Positions 8,225 to 16,877 of a stretch of DNA of 64,000 nt are shown piece after piece; positions within the stretch are counted from its first letter, which is position 1; each line of letters opens with the position of its first letter. The stretch is from JABSSA01 sp039984715. Lineage in GTDB: Bacteria; Pseudomonadota; Alphaproteobacteria; Rhodobacterales; Rhodobacteraceae. A program made the position numbers and the translations under genes. Under the pieces are notes generated by a model. It did not search any database. It saw only the letters and a program-made list of their open reading frames with translations, and had not been told where the DNA came from. Where the stretch lies: contig JBDWUA010000005.1 of the NCBI GenBank assembly GCA_039984715.1, positions 14,593-78,592 of the forward strand, read 5' to 3'.

Positions 8225-8453
8225 TGGTCCGTCCTTCCAGTTTGGCCGGTGTTTTTGCGTCGTCACAGGCCGGGTCGATCCCAGTGCAGGTTTTGGCGTC
8301 CTGATCATTGCGCAATGGGATCATGCTGGCCTCGTCGCGGGCCCCTTTTTGGCTTGGTAAGAACGCCCAAATGCCCGCGCTGATAAAAAAGCCAAACATA
8401 GCCAGTAAAACCCAGCTATCCGCGACTTCCCGTAGAAGAGAATAGGTCTCCAT
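8217..8453 (-). CDS. ccoQ: CcoQ/FixQ, small cbb3 oxidase subunit
   Basis: CcoQ is a one-helix protein that stabilises cbb3 oxidase. This 78-residue protein has a short N-terminus (METYSLLREVADSW), a membrane helix (LLAMFGFFISAGIWAF) and a polar tail. The tail is longer than in many CcoQ proteins (about 50-60 residues) and carries two Cys (TCTGIDPACDDAK), which is unusual; a disulfide or metal contact is only a guess. It lies between ccoO (9-bp gap) and ccoP (8-bp overlap), the canonical position. Confidence 0.9.
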   Translation of the reverse strand: METYSLLREVADSWVLLAMFGFFISAGIWAFLPSQKGARDEASMIPLRNDQDAKTCTGIDPACDDAKTPAKLEGRTNV

Positions 8454-8462
8454 GTTTGCCTC

Positions 8463-9188
8463 CTATCGGCTCGCGTCTGGTGTGAAGGTTGAGAAATCGA
8501 CTAAGGTGCCCAGCATCTGCAAATAGGCGACCAATGCGTCCATTTCCGTTAGGTCTGGTTGGCCATCAAAGTTGGACACAACGGCCCCAGGATAGCGTTC
8601 GACCAAATCATCCCAATCACCATCTGGATCCGCTTGGACATGGAAATCGGCACTGGCAGACGCAATCTGCTCGTCTGAATACGGCACACCAACCATGCGA
8701 TGTGTCGTCAACAGATCCTTGATGTATTCACCTTCAATCACAGTATCCGACAAGAACGCGTATTTGGGCATGATGCTTTCGGGAACCACCGATTGTGGAT
8801 CGGATAAGTGATCCACATGCCATGCGTCCGAATAACGCCCACCGACGCGAGCCACGTCAGGCCCTGTTCTTTTTGATCCCCATTGGAACGGGTGATCATA
8901 TTGAGATTCTGCTGCCAACGAATAATGCCCATAGCGTTCGACTTCGTCCCGCATGGGACGGATCATTTGGCTGTGGCACGTGTAGCAGCCTTCGCGCACA
9001 TAGATGTCCCGCCCCGTTAATTCCAGCGGCGTGTACGGGCGCATGCCCGCGACATCCTCGATTGTGTTTTCCAACCAGAACAGAGGTGCGATTTCGACGA
9101 TACCTCCGATGGTCACCACCCCAAGGCTGGCCACCAACAACAGGGTCGGGCTTTTTTCAAGGATCGCGTGTTTGTCAAGAATTGCCAT
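8463..9188 (-). CDS. ccoO: CcoO, monoheme cytochrome c subunit of cbb3 oxidase
   Basis: CcoO relays electrons between CcoP and CcoN. The 241-residue protein has an N-terminal membrane helix (LLLVASLGVVTIGGIVEI), the motif YTPLELTGRDIYVREGCYTC and a heme-binding CYTCH at 68-72 followed by SQMIRPMRDEVERYG, all diagnostic of CcoO. The axial Met is probably in the SIMPKYAFL segment. It follows ccoN with an 11-bp gap in the ccoNOQP operon. Confidence 0.97.
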   Translation of the reverse strand: MAILDKHAILEKSPTLLLVASLGVVTIGGIVEIAPLFWLENTIEDVAGMRPYTPLELTGRDIYVREGCYTCHSQMIRPMRDEVERYGHYSLAAESQYDHPFQWGSKRTGPDVARVGGRYSDAWHVDHLSDPQSVVPESIMPKYAFLSDTVIEGEYIKDLLTTHRMVGVPYSDEQIASASADFHVQADPDGDWDDLVERYPGAVVSNFDGQPDLTEMDALVAYLQMLGTLVDFSTFTPDASR

Positions 9189-9199
9189 TGGCTTGATCC

Positions 9200-10801
9200 T
9201 TATTCAGCAGGTGTTGCAAAGGGCAGCGGTTTATCCGCCGGTTTCGCACCGCGGATGGTCATCCACATGTTCCAGATCATTACGAGTGCACCGCTTAGGA
9301 ACAGCACCCCGCCCAATCCGCGCACCACATACATCGGGAATTTCGCACTGACCGTGTCGGCAAAGCTGTTGACCAAAAAGCCTTGGTCATCGACTTCGCG
9401 CCACATCAGACCTTCCATAATGCCGGTGACCCACATTGAAGCCGCGTACAAAACGATGCCAATCGTCGCCAACCAAAAATGCCAATTAATCGCGGCCATC
9501 GAATGCATCTTTTCACGCCCCCACAGCCGTGGTGTCAGGAAGTAGATGCAGGCAAAAGTGATCATCCCATTCCAGCCCAAAGCACCGGAATGCACGTGTC
9601 CAATGGTCCAATCGGTGTAGTGACTTAAGGAATTCACGGCACGGATCGACATCATAGGTCCCTCGAAAGTGGACATGCCGTAAAAGCCAAGTGACAGAAC
9701 AAACATCCGCAGGATCGGATCGGTGCGCAATTTGTCCCACGCGCCTTGCAACGTCATCAGACCGTTGATCATACCACCCCAACTGGGCATCCACAGAACG
9801 ATCGAGAACACCATTCCAAGGGTCGACGCCCAATCCGGCAAAGCAGTATAGTGCAAGTGGTGCGGTCCGGCCCAGATATACAGAAATATCAGTGCCCAAA
9901 AGTGAATGATCGACAGTTTGTAGCTGTACACAGGACGGTTGGCCTGCTTGGGCACAAAGTAGTACATCATGCCAAGGAATCCCGCTGTCAGGAAAAACCC
10001 GACGGCGTTGTGGCCATACCACCACTGGGTCATCGCGTCCTGCACGCCCGAGAACACTTGGACAGATTTACTGCCCCAGATGCTAACCGGAATGGACAGA
10101 TTGTTGATCACGTGCAGCATTGCCACAGTGATAATGAAGGCAAGATAGAACCAGTTTGCCACGTAGATGTGGCGCTCTTTTCGTTTGAAAATCGTGCCCA
10201 GAAATACAGCCAGATAAGCAAGCCACACAATCGTCAGCCAGATATCAACATACCATTCAGGTTCAGCGTATTCTTTGGATTGTGTCGCCCCCAACAGATA
10301 ACCCGTTGCCGCGAGCACAATAAACAGCTGGTAGCCCCAAAAAACGAACCATGCAGTATTTCCGCCCCAAAGACGTACCGCGCTTGTTCGTTGAACGATG
10401 TAAAACGACGTGGCGATCAAGGCGTTGCCACCAAACGCAAAGATCACTGCGCTGGTGTGTAAGGGACGCAAGCGCCCAAAGTTTGCAAACGGTTGAGCCC
10501 AATCAAAGTTTAACGCAGGGAACGCCAGTTGAAAGGCGATGAACGTGCCCACCAGAAACCCTGTGACACCCCAAAATGCAGTGGCGATCACACCAGCGCG
10601 GATGACTCCATCCGAGAATATACCGTCCTGCGGAGGCGCTTTGGTTTCATCAGTTTGGCGCAGCACCCAAATGAACATGCCAGAGGCAACGATCAGAATA
10701 ATCAATGCATGTATCTGATAGGCTAAATCGTGCGCCCAATTGCTCGCCATTGCGGCAATCAACGCTATCACGCCCAGTAGGATGAGTTTTACATAGTCCA
10801 T
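9200..10801 (-). CDS. ccoN: CcoN, catalytic subunit of cbb3-type cytochrome c oxidase
   Basis: This is the heme-copper core subunit that reduces oxygen with high affinity and pumps protons. It has 533 residues and 12 or more predicted helices. Visible ligand regions are RPLHTSAVIFAFGGN (heme b), WWYGHNAVGFF (CuB and the cross-linked Tyr), GPHHLHYTALPDW (CuB His pair) and TIGHVHSGALGWNG (heme ligands). Length and motifs match the family fully. The ATG at 10801 is preceded by GAGGGC. It is the first gene of ccoNOQP behind an FNR box at 10884-10897, so induction under low oxygen is expected. Confidence 0.98.
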   Translation of the reverse strand: MDYVKLILLGVIALIAAMASNWAHDLAYQIHALIILIVASGMFIWVLRQTDETKAPPQDGIFSDGVIRAGVIATAFWGVTGFLVGTFIAFQLAFPALNFDWAQPFANFGRLRPLHTSAVIFAFGGNALIATSFYIVQRTSAVRLWGGNTAWFVFWGYQLFIVLAATGYLLGATQSKEYAEPEWYVDIWLTIVWLAYLAVFLGTIFKRKERHIYVANWFYLAFIITVAMLHVINNLSIPVSIWGSKSVQVFSGVQDAMTQWWYGHNAVGFFLTAGFLGMMYYFVPKQANRPVYSYKLSIIHFWALIFLYIWAGPHHLHYTALPDWASTLGMVFSIVLWMPSWGGMINGLMTLQGAWDKLRTDPILRMFVLSLGFYGMSTFEGPMMSIRAVNSLSHYTDWTIGHVHSGALGWNGMITFACIYFLTPRLWGREKMHSMAAINWHFWLATIGIVLYAASMWVTGIMEGLMWREVDDQGFLVNSFADTVSAKFPMYVVRGLGGVLFLSGALVMIWNMWMTIRGAKPADKPLPFATPAE

Positions 10802-10883
10802 TTAATGCCCTCACAGCTAGTCGAGCACCAAAAAGACGCTCCTGTTCGCAAGGGTGTTTTATGTAGAGGAGTGTTGGTCTTCT

Positions 10884-10897
10884 TTGATCTGAATCAA
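10884..10897. promoter_or_regulatory. FNR/FnrL box upstream of ccoN
   Basis: TTGATctgaATCAA is a perfect FNR site. TACATA at 10865-10860 on the minus strand can serve as -10, giving a start near 10850 and a leader of about 50 nt. It sits between fnrL and ccoN, so ccoNOQP has its own low-oxygen promoter. Confidence 0.87.
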
Positions 10898-10917
10898 AAA
10901 CGGTAGAATTCAAAAAA

Positions 10918-11649
10918 TCAGACGATTATACCGCCGTCAGCGTCATCACCTGTCGCTTCGCGCAATGCGATTAGATCGACAACATCAAGGCTCTTTCGTC
11001 CCGCAAACGAAATCACGCCGTCTTTCTTTAACGCGTTCAACTGACGGCTGACCGTTTCTAATGTCAGTCCAAGAAAGTTGGCAATTTGGTCGCGCGTCAT
11101 ATCCATTTCTAGCGTGGCCGACCCGCTAGAGTGGTCCACAACGGCCCGCCGCGTCAACATATCGAGAAACGTGGCAATCTTTTCACGAGCGGTTTTACGA
11201 CCCAACAAGATCATCCAATCTCGCGCAGCATCCAGTTCGTCCAATGCCATTTCCATAAGACGTTGGGCCAGATGCGGCGTTTGTTCGATCAGTCGTTCGA
11301 AGGGTGCGCGTTTGAATTGGCACAAGGTGACATCTGTTGTGGCAGTAACATCAAAATCAACATGGGTCCGGCCCGGTCTGCCAATGAAATCAGACGACAA
11401 CAAAAGACCCACCATCTGAATGCGGCCATCTTCAAGTGTCTTTGAAAGACTGGCAACGCCCGCGACAACAGATGCTACATGCTCTAACGGCTCGCCCCGC
11501 CACAAAATCACTTCGCCCGCTGAATACGTCCGGTATGATTTCATGGCTTCAAGCACCAACATTTCATCGACATCGCATCGCGAACAAACCGCCCGGTGTC
11601 TGATCGGGCAGTCACTGCAATTTTCGGCGGATAACATAAGTTTGGCCAT
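10918..11649 (-). CDS. fnrL: FnrL, oxygen-sensing Crp/Fnr-family regulator
   Basis: FnrL binds a 4Fe-4S cluster when oxygen is low and then activates genes carrying TTGAT-N4-ATCAA sites. I use the ATG at 11649 (MAKLMLSAEN), giving 243 residues; a TTG further upstream would lie inside the FNR box. N-terminal Cys11, 14, 22 and 25 (CSDCPIRHRAVCSRC) and a central Cys (DVTLCQFKR) supply cluster ligands as in FNR. The C-terminal helix-turn-helix IANFLGLTLETVSRQLNALK carries the E-x-x-S-R recognition pattern. The box at 11651-11664 touches its start codon, so autoregulation is likely. Confidence 0.95.
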   Translation of the reverse strand: MAKLMLSAENCSDCPIRHRAVCSRCDVDEMLVLEAMKSYRTYSAGEVILWRGEPLEHVASVVAGVASLSKTLEDGRIQMVGLLLSSDFIGRPGRTHVDFDVTATTDVTLCQFKRAPFERLIEQTPHLAQRLMEMALDELDAARDWMILLGRKTAREKIATFLDMLTRRAVVDHSSGSATLEMDMTRDQIANFLGLTLETVSRQLNALKKDGVISFAGRKSLDVVDLIALREATGDDADGGIIV

Positions 11650-11650
11650 A

Positions 11651-11664
11651 TTGATCTGTATCAA
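11651..11664. promoter_or_regulatory. FNR/FnrL box between fnrL and hemN
   Basis: TTGATctgtATCAA is a perfect FNR site. Its centre at 11657.5 is exactly 41.5 bp before the A of the hemN ATG, and TTATCT at 11688-11693 is a possible -10. It abuts the fnrL start, so binding would activate hemN and could repress fnrL. Confidence 0.85.
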
Positions 11665-11698
11665 AGAATTGAGTCAGTGGACGTTGGTTATCTTACCT

Positions 11699-13054
11699 AT
11701 GGAAAACTTCGACCTCTTACAACGCCATGGTCTGTTTGATGCTAAAGTGCCGCGGTATACCAGCTATCCGCCGGCCAATCATTTTCAACATGACGTGGGT
11801 CATTTGCATCAACTTGATTGGTTAAACGCCGTTGACGAAAACGAAACTCTGTCCGTCTATGTCCACATCCCATTTTGTAAGCGTCTATGTTGGTTTTGCG
11901 CGTGTCGGACCCAAGGCACGACAACGCTGCGTCCAGTTGATGCCTACATTGAGGTGGTAAAGAGCGAACTGCGAACAGTGCGGCAATCCCTACCTGAATC
12001 CGTAAAAATGGGACGATTGCACCTCGGAGGCGGAACGCCAACAATCCTAAGCGTAAAAACGATGTCTGGCCTTCTGGAAGAGATCTTTGGCACCTTCGCG
12101 ACACCTGACGAATTTGAATTCTCTGTTGAGATCGACCCGACAGAAGCCGCGCCCGACCTTCTAAGCGCATTGATTGGATTTGGGATGAACCGCGCCAGTA
12201 TCGGGGTTCAGGATTTTGCACCGAATGTCCAAAAGGCGATCGGTCGAACCCAATCGCTTGAACAAACCAAAATGGTCATTTCAACGCTGCGTGACAATGG
12301 GATCAGCGCGATCAACTTGGATTTGTTATACGGGCTGCCCAACCAGACCGAAGCCAGCTTTCGTCAAACACTGGATCACGTCATAGACATGGCACCGGAT
12401 AGACTGGCGATCTATGGCTATGCCCATGTGCCATGGATGTCCAAGCGTCAGGTCTTGATCAAGTCGGAAGAGCTGCCCAACACCAGACAACGGTCAGAAC
12501 TGGCAAACATTGCACAGACGACGTTATGCCACGCAGGTTATCGTCCCATTGGCATCGATCATTTTGCGAAACCTACGGACAAGCTTCACATCGCACACCA
12601 GAACGGACAGGTTCGCCGGAATTTCCAAGGATATACGGACGATCAAAGTCAAACATTGGTTGGCCTTGGGGCGTCAGCAATTTCGCGGTTCAAAGGCGGT
12701 TACATTCAAAATGCTGTGGCGACTTCTGCCTATCAAGAACGCATAGCAACATCCGGACGCGCCGGTCACAAAGGCTATGAGATGACGGACAAAGACACAT
12801 TGGTCGCGGCCATGATCGAAGCATTGATGTGCAAATTCCAGTACCCAACCCGCGATCTTGAACGTATGTTCCCATTCGAAGCGGACGTTATCCGGCAAAC
12901 ATCGATCAACCTCATGAAACGGTATCCCGATGTCTTTCAATTGGGTCCGTCCGGCTTGACCATGCGCACTCAGGCCTACCCTCTCGTGCGGATCATCGCG
13001 AATGAAATCGACATGTTCACCAGCTCAGAAACTGCGCATAGTGCCGCGGTCTAA
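11699..13054 (+). CDS. hemN: HemN/HemZ, oxygen-independent coproporphyrinogen III dehydrogenase
   Basis: HemN is a radical-SAM enzyme that converts coproporphyrinogen III to protoporphyrinogen IX without oxygen. I start it at the ATG at 11699 (MENFDLLQRHGLFD), giving 451 residues, the family length; a long upstream extension in frame runs antisense to fnrL and is rejected. The signature VPRYTSYPPANHF and the cluster motif C60-x3-C64-x2-C67-x-C69 (FCKRLCWFCACR) are intact, as is the HLGGGTPTIL SAM segment. There is no Shine-Dalgarno sequence and the FNR geometry places transcription start at or next to the ATG, so a leaderless mRNA is possible. Confidence 0.95.
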   Translation: MENFDLLQRHGLFDAKVPRYTSYPPANHFQHDVGHLHQLDWLNAVDENETLSVYVHIPFCKRLCWFCACRTQGTTTLRPVDAYIEVVKSELRTVRQSLPESVKMGRLHLGGGTPTILSVKTMSGLLEEIFGTFATPDEFEFSVEIDPTEAAPDLLSALIGFGMNRASIGVQDFAPNVQKAIGRTQSLEQTKMVISTLRDNGISAINLDLLYGLPNQTEASFRQTLDHVIDMAPDRLAIYGYAHVPWMSKRQVLIKSEELPNTRQRSELANIAQTTLCHAGYRPIGIDHFAKPTDKLHIAHQNGQVRRNFQGYTDDQSQTLVGLGASAISRFKGGYIQNAVATSAYQERIATSGRAGHKGYEMTDKDTLVAAMIEALMCKFQYPTRDLERMFPFEADVIRQTSINLMKRYPDVFQLGPSGLTMRTQAYPLVRIIANEIDMFTSSETAHSAAV

Positions 13055-13204
13055 GATGGGCGGCTTCGCACTTTATTATCCGAATTCATCCATTGGCATC
13101 ACAACCGCCAAGGTCGGTTTTTTGGCAAACAGGACCTTGGCGCATCCCAAGGAAACTGTCAGGGAACCAACCACCGTCAACGATCTGGCCACGTTACGGC
13201 GTGA

Positions 13205-13487
13205 TTATGGTTTCCTCCAATAAGCGCCGAATTTGTCGAATGTGATCAATTCTTCTTCAATCTCGTGCTCGTCGCGATAATCATGAGTTGCCACCGCGCA
13301 ATTGGGCAACAGATAGTCATCCACGATGCAAAACCCGCCCGGTTGAAGCTTTGGATAAGAACAGAAATCGCATCAATCGTTGAACTGTACATGTCTCCAT
13401 CAAGACGCAAGATCGACAATTGGTCGATCGGGGCGTCAGGCAACGTATCCGCGAAAAACCCCTTTAGAAATATGAACTGATGAAGTG
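13205..13487 (-). pseudogene. Remnant of a TylF/macrocin-type O-methyltransferase, frameshifted
   Basis: The minus strand encodes FLKGFFADTLPDAPIDQLSI then LRLDGDMYSSTIDAISVL in one frame, and YPKLQPGGFCIVDDYLLPNC then a tail ending GAYWRKP and a stop in the next frame. Together these are the C-terminal half of a TylF-family SAM methyltransferase. The shift lies near 13355 and is explained by one missing base. The N-terminal half is absent: a stop occurs a few codons upstream of the fragment. It is therefore a decayed gene. Positions 13055-13204 hold nothing I can identify. Confidence 0.8.
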
Positions 13488-13618
13488 TGACAAGGGTTTT
13501 ATTTCACGACAGTGTGTGTGGCCACGCATGATCAGTGTTGTGATGCTGCACATAAAGATTGAAACCCAAGCCGCATGAATCGATTCAACATCGGCACGCA
13601 TCATCAAGGGAACACAGA

Positions 13619-14287
13619 ATGGTTCGATCAGCTTTATTCGCAATTGTATGGTCTCTCACTGCAACGGCTGCTCTCGCACAAACAGCGCCATCATCGTCAG
13701 AAATCGCTTCGTACACGGGGCTTCATCTGGCTGCACATCAAGGTAACTCTGCCCAGATCGAACGCCTTCTTGCCGAGGGCGCAGATCCAAATGTCAGAGA
13801 CAACGCGCGTCGCACACCAATACATGTGGCGGCTTTTGCGTCACATGATGATGTCATAACGATCCTTGCGACGGGCGGTGCGGACATGAATGCCCTCGAA
13901 AATCGCGTCTATGACGTTCTTACGATTGCCGCCGTTGCCGATGACCCGGAACTGGTGTCCCTTGCAATGACACTTGGGAACCGTCCAGACCTGATCACGA
14001 GCGTATATGATGGCACCGCTTTGATTGCGGCCGCACATCTGGGTCACCATGAGGTTGTTGCGCGCCTTGTTATGGGTGGCGCTCCGCTTGATCACGTGAA
14101 CAACTTGGGCTGGACCGCCTTGATGGAGGCTGTCGTTTTAGGCGACGGTGGTTCAGATCACATCCAAACTGTACGCGTCCTTGTTGATGCAGGCGCAAAC
14201 AAGTCCATCACGGATCGCGATGGCGTCACCCCGCTTCAACATGCCAAGGCGAGAGGTTATGCGGAAATCCAGTCTTTGTTGGAATAA
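13619..14287 (+). CDS. Exported ankyrin-repeat protein
   Basis: The ATG at 13619 has AAGGGA 7 nt upstream and begins a clear signal peptide (MVRSALFAIVWSLTATAALA, cleavage after ALA). The mature part is made of about five to six ankyrin repeats from residue 33 to the end, recognisable by GLHLAAHQGN, ADPNVRDNARRTPIHVAAF, GTALIAAAHLGHHEVV, GWTALMEAV and GVTPLQHAKARGYAEI. Ankyrin repeats bind other proteins; a periplasmic partner is likely, but its identity is unknown. The gene is a singleton. Family members in Proteobacteria sometimes accompany catalases or peptidases, which are not seen here. Confidence 0.85.
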   Translation: MVRSALFAIVWSLTATAALAQTAPSSSEIASYTGLHLAAHQGNSAQIERLLAEGADPNVRDNARRTPIHVAAFASHDDVITILATGGADMNALENRVYDVLTIAAVADDPELVSLAMTLGNRPDLITSVYDGTALIAAAHLGHHEVVARLVMGGAPLDHVNNLGWTALMEAVVLGDGGSDHIQTVRVLVDAGANKSITDRDGVTPLQHAKARGYAEIQSLLE

Positions 14288-14521
14288 GACGTCTCAACGC
14301 ATCATGCTGGGTTGAATTGGCCTCAAGTTCATTAGATCAATGTCATGATCTTGGGCCCGTAGGCGAAACTAATTGCCTGTTCACAAAGTAAACCTACGCT
14401 TCTTTCGTAGCTAATTCTTGAACCAGAACTGCCTAGATGGTGTTAATTTCATCATGTTGACCGGTTCTACTTACACCGAAATCTCGCTTCTTAAGGCGCG
14501 TCAAATTGGTCGACTGGATAC

Positions 14522-15262
14522 TTACAGCTCTTCACGATCCTCAAGGGTCTGGGCATAAGCACGCGACAATGGATGGCTGGCTTGATTGGCAAAGTCAACC
14601 ATTGGGATATCTTCGACGATACGGGCGTCGTCCAGCACCAAAATTCTGTCCGCCAATTGCCTAAGTGGTGCCAGATCATGGCTGACAATCAGCATCGCAA
14701 GTGACGTTTCCTTGTGGACCTGCCGCAGCAGTCGGATTGTGTTGACCTGTGTGACAAGGTCAAGCGAGGACAGCGGTTCATCCAAGATCAACACCTTCGG
14801 TTCGGCGGCTACGGCGCGGGCCAATGCAATGCGTTGGCATTGACCTCCGGACAGCGAATGGGGGCGTCGCTGCTGCATGTCGCTTGCAACACCCAATTCG
14901 TTCAGAATGTCACGCGCCCGCGCCTGACGATTTGCAGGATCGCCAATATTGAACCCATTGAGCGTTTCGCTCACCGTTCCCAACGCACTTAGAAACGGGC
15001 TGAGCGATTGCGTCGGGTCCTGCCAGAGGTATTGGATGTCGCGTCGCGCCTGCCCGATGCCGGGTGTGACGCTTTCTCCGTCCAACTGGATGTCCCCGGT
15101 GTTTGGGGCTTCCAGCCCCACCAAACAGCGGGCGATGGTGGATTTGCCAGCCCCGGATCGACCGATCAGCCCCACAACTTCACCGGGCTGGATGGTCAGA
15201 TCGATATCCCTCAGCACGTCATGCCCGTAAAAACGTTTGGATAATCCGCGAACTTTTAGCAT
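14522..15262 (-). CDS. ABC transporter ATP-binding protein, nickel/peptide importer type (second ATPase)
   Basis: This 246-residue ATPase powers import together with its paralogue at 15256-16023. Visible motifs are Walker A GLIGRSGAGKST, the Q-loop QDPTQSLSP, the signature LSGGQCQRIALARA, Walker B VLILDEPLSSLD and the switch His in IVSHD. It corresponds to the DppF/NikE/CntF position. Its ATG overlaps the preceding gene by 7 bp, so the five importer genes form one tight operon. It lacks the C-terminal oligopeptide-transporter extension seen in many DppF proteins, like NikE. Confidence 0.93.
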   Translation of the reverse strand: MLKVRGLSKRFYGHDVLRDIDLTIQPGEVVGLIGRSGAGKSTIARCLVGLEAPNTGDIQLDGESVTPGIGQARRDIQYLWQDPTQSLSPFLSALGTVSETLNGFNIGDPANRQARARDILNELGVASDMQQRRPHSLSGGQCQRIALARAVAAEPKVLILDEPLSSLDLVTQVNTIRLLRQVHKETSLAMLIVSHDLAPLRQLADRILVLDDARIVEDIPMVDFANQASHPLSRAYAQTLEDREEL

Positions 15263-16023
15263 GCGTTTTGCAACGCGTGCGCTGCCTCGGCAAGTTGACG
15301 GGCTGCGGGCGCAGGTGAAGCAGCCAAAGTTGAGATCGAAGTGTCGTCGACCAATTTGCCGTGATCCATGACCAGCACACGGTCGGCCACTTTTTGTACG
15401 GCACGCAGATCGTGGCTGATGAACAGCAGGGTTGCGCCGGTTTCGTCGGCCATGGTGTTCAATGCGGCCAAAACTTCGCGTTCGGTCAACACGTCAAGGC
15501 CAGTTGTCGGCTCATCCGCGATCAAAATGCGCGGGCGCAGGATCAGGGCCATGGCAATCAATATCCGCTGTTTCATGCCGCCTGAAAGTTGATAGGGAAA
15601 GAAATCGATCACGCGCTGTTCCAAGGCCACCGCATCCAGCGCATTTGTAATCGCGAGTTTCGCGTCCAAACCGGCCAAACGGGCCGTTTCCACCAGTTGA
15701 CTTTTGATGCGTCGGCCCGGGGTCAAAGCTGTGCTGGGGCTTTGGAAAATCTGGAATATCTTTTTGCCACGTACTTGCCGCCACTGGGCTGCGGACAAAT
15801 CCAATACTTCTAGGCCTTCCAAACGGATCGACCCCTTGGTCACGGAAAGCGGAGGGCGCAGCAATCCGCATAATGCACCCGCTGTCAGGGATTTACCGCA
15901 ACCACTTGACCCAACCAGTCCCACACGTTCCCCGGGCGTCAAAGCAAAGCTGATTTGGTCCAACAGCCGTTGCTTTGGTCCAGCAGTGACCGTGAGGTCC
16001 GTGACGGAAAGTGCGTCTACCAT
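15256..16023 (-). CDS. ABC transporter ATP-binding protein, nickel/peptide importer type (first ATPase)
   Basis: This 255-residue ATPase corresponds to the DppD/NikD/CntD position. Walker A is GLVGSSGCGKS, the signature YQLSGGMKQRILIAMAL, Walker B ILIADEPTTGLD and the switch His FISHDL. The segment FQSPSTALTPGRRI is the family Q-loop region. The gene is coupled to the permease upstream (7-bp overlap) and the second ATPase downstream. The NikD-like short C-terminus agrees with a metal or metallophore substrate rather than long peptides, but this is weak evidence. Confidence 0.93.
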   Translation of the reverse strand: MVDALSVTDLTVTAGPKQRLLDQISFALTPGERVGLVGSSGCGKSLTAGALCGLLRPPLSVTKGSIRLEGLEVLDLSAAQWRQVRGKKIFQIFQSPSTALTPGRRIKSQLVETARLAGLDAKLAITNALDAVALEQRVIDFFPYQLSGGMKQRILIAMALILRPRILIADEPTTGLDVLTEREVLAALNTMADETGATLLFISHDLRAVQKVADRVLVMDHGKLVDDTSISTLAASPAPAARQLAEAAHALQNAC

Positions 16024-16877
16024 AAAAAGGGCTGCCTTTTGTCCAGCAGTTCTCTGAGACCTTCACCGACAAGGTTGAAGGCCAATACTGCCAATGTCAC
16101 CGCCAAACCGGGGGCCAGCAGCATATGAGGGGCTTGGGCAAAGAATGGTCGCGCCTCGTTCAACATGGCACCCCATTCCGGGGTTGGGGGTTGTACTCCG
16201 ATGCCAAGAAAGCTGAGCGCGGATAATGCCAACAAAACCGAAGCCGTTTCTAACGAAATGATCACGGCGAGGGGCGGCAGGATTTGCGGCAGGATATGAC
16301 GTATCACGACCCTGATGCGCGTCGCTCCGCCAAGGTGTGCGGCATGAACGAAATCTCGCTGACTGGCGGACAACACAAGGGCCCGTACCATCCGAGCATT
16401 TGACGGCCACCAAGCGGCGGCAACACCGATAATCGATGCCTCAAGCGATGCGCCCATGAAACCGATGACGGCCAGCGCAAGAACCAACGTTGGAAAGGCC
16501 ATGATGATATCGGCCAGCCGCATCATCACCATATCCACACGCCCACCGGCCAACCCGGCAACGATCCCCCATGGCAGCGAGATGGCCAAAATCACAGTCA
16601 TGGTCACAAGTGCTGCGCCAAGCGAAACAGGAACCGCCGCGACCAACCGTGACAGCACATCGCGGCCAAGGTGATCTGCACCCAACGGGTGAACAGAGGA
16701 TGGCCCTGACAATCGCGACAACAAGTCGATCTGTTTCGGAGACGGCAAATCAAATACCAAAGGCAACAATCCCAAAGCAAGGAACGCGGCCATCAGGACA
16801 AGTCCAAGGATCAAGCCGATACGCCCGCCATTTAATCCAAGACGCAATGCGGGGATGCGAAGGGCGTGTTCACTCAT
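16017..16877 (-). CDS. ABC transporter permease, DppC/NikC type
   Basis: This inner-membrane permease of 286 residues has about six helices and the BPD_transp_1 signature EAA loop (AHLGGATRIRVVIRHILPQI). The N-terminal first helix followed by HPLGADHLGRDVLSRLV is characteristic of the DppC/OppC/NikC group. It overlaps both neighbours (7 and 8 bp), so all five genes should be made from one mRNA starting at the solute-binding protein gene. Confidence 0.92.
   Translation of the reverse strand: MSEHALRIPALRLGLNGGRIGLILGLVLMAAFLALGLLPLVFDLPSPKQIDLLSRLSGPSSVHPLGADHLGRDVLSRLVAAVPVSLGAALVTMTVILAISLPWGIVAGLAGGRVDMVMMRLADIIMAFPTLVLALAVIGFMGASLEASIIGVAAAWWPSNARMVRALVLSASQRDFVHAAHLGGATRIRVVIRHILPQILPPLAVIISLETASVLLALSALSFLGIGVQPPTPEWGAMLNEARPFFAQAPHMLLAPGLAVTLAVLAFNLVGEGLRELLDKRQPFLW

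Noticed and set aside
9746..10462. Plus-strand frame of 238 codons over ccoN
   Set aside because: Antisense to the catalytic oxidase gene; composition is that of a shadow frame.
11420..11698. N-terminal extension of HemN
   Set aside because: This part is antisense to fnrL, lies across the FNR box and is absent from the family; the ATG at 11699 begins the conserved protein.
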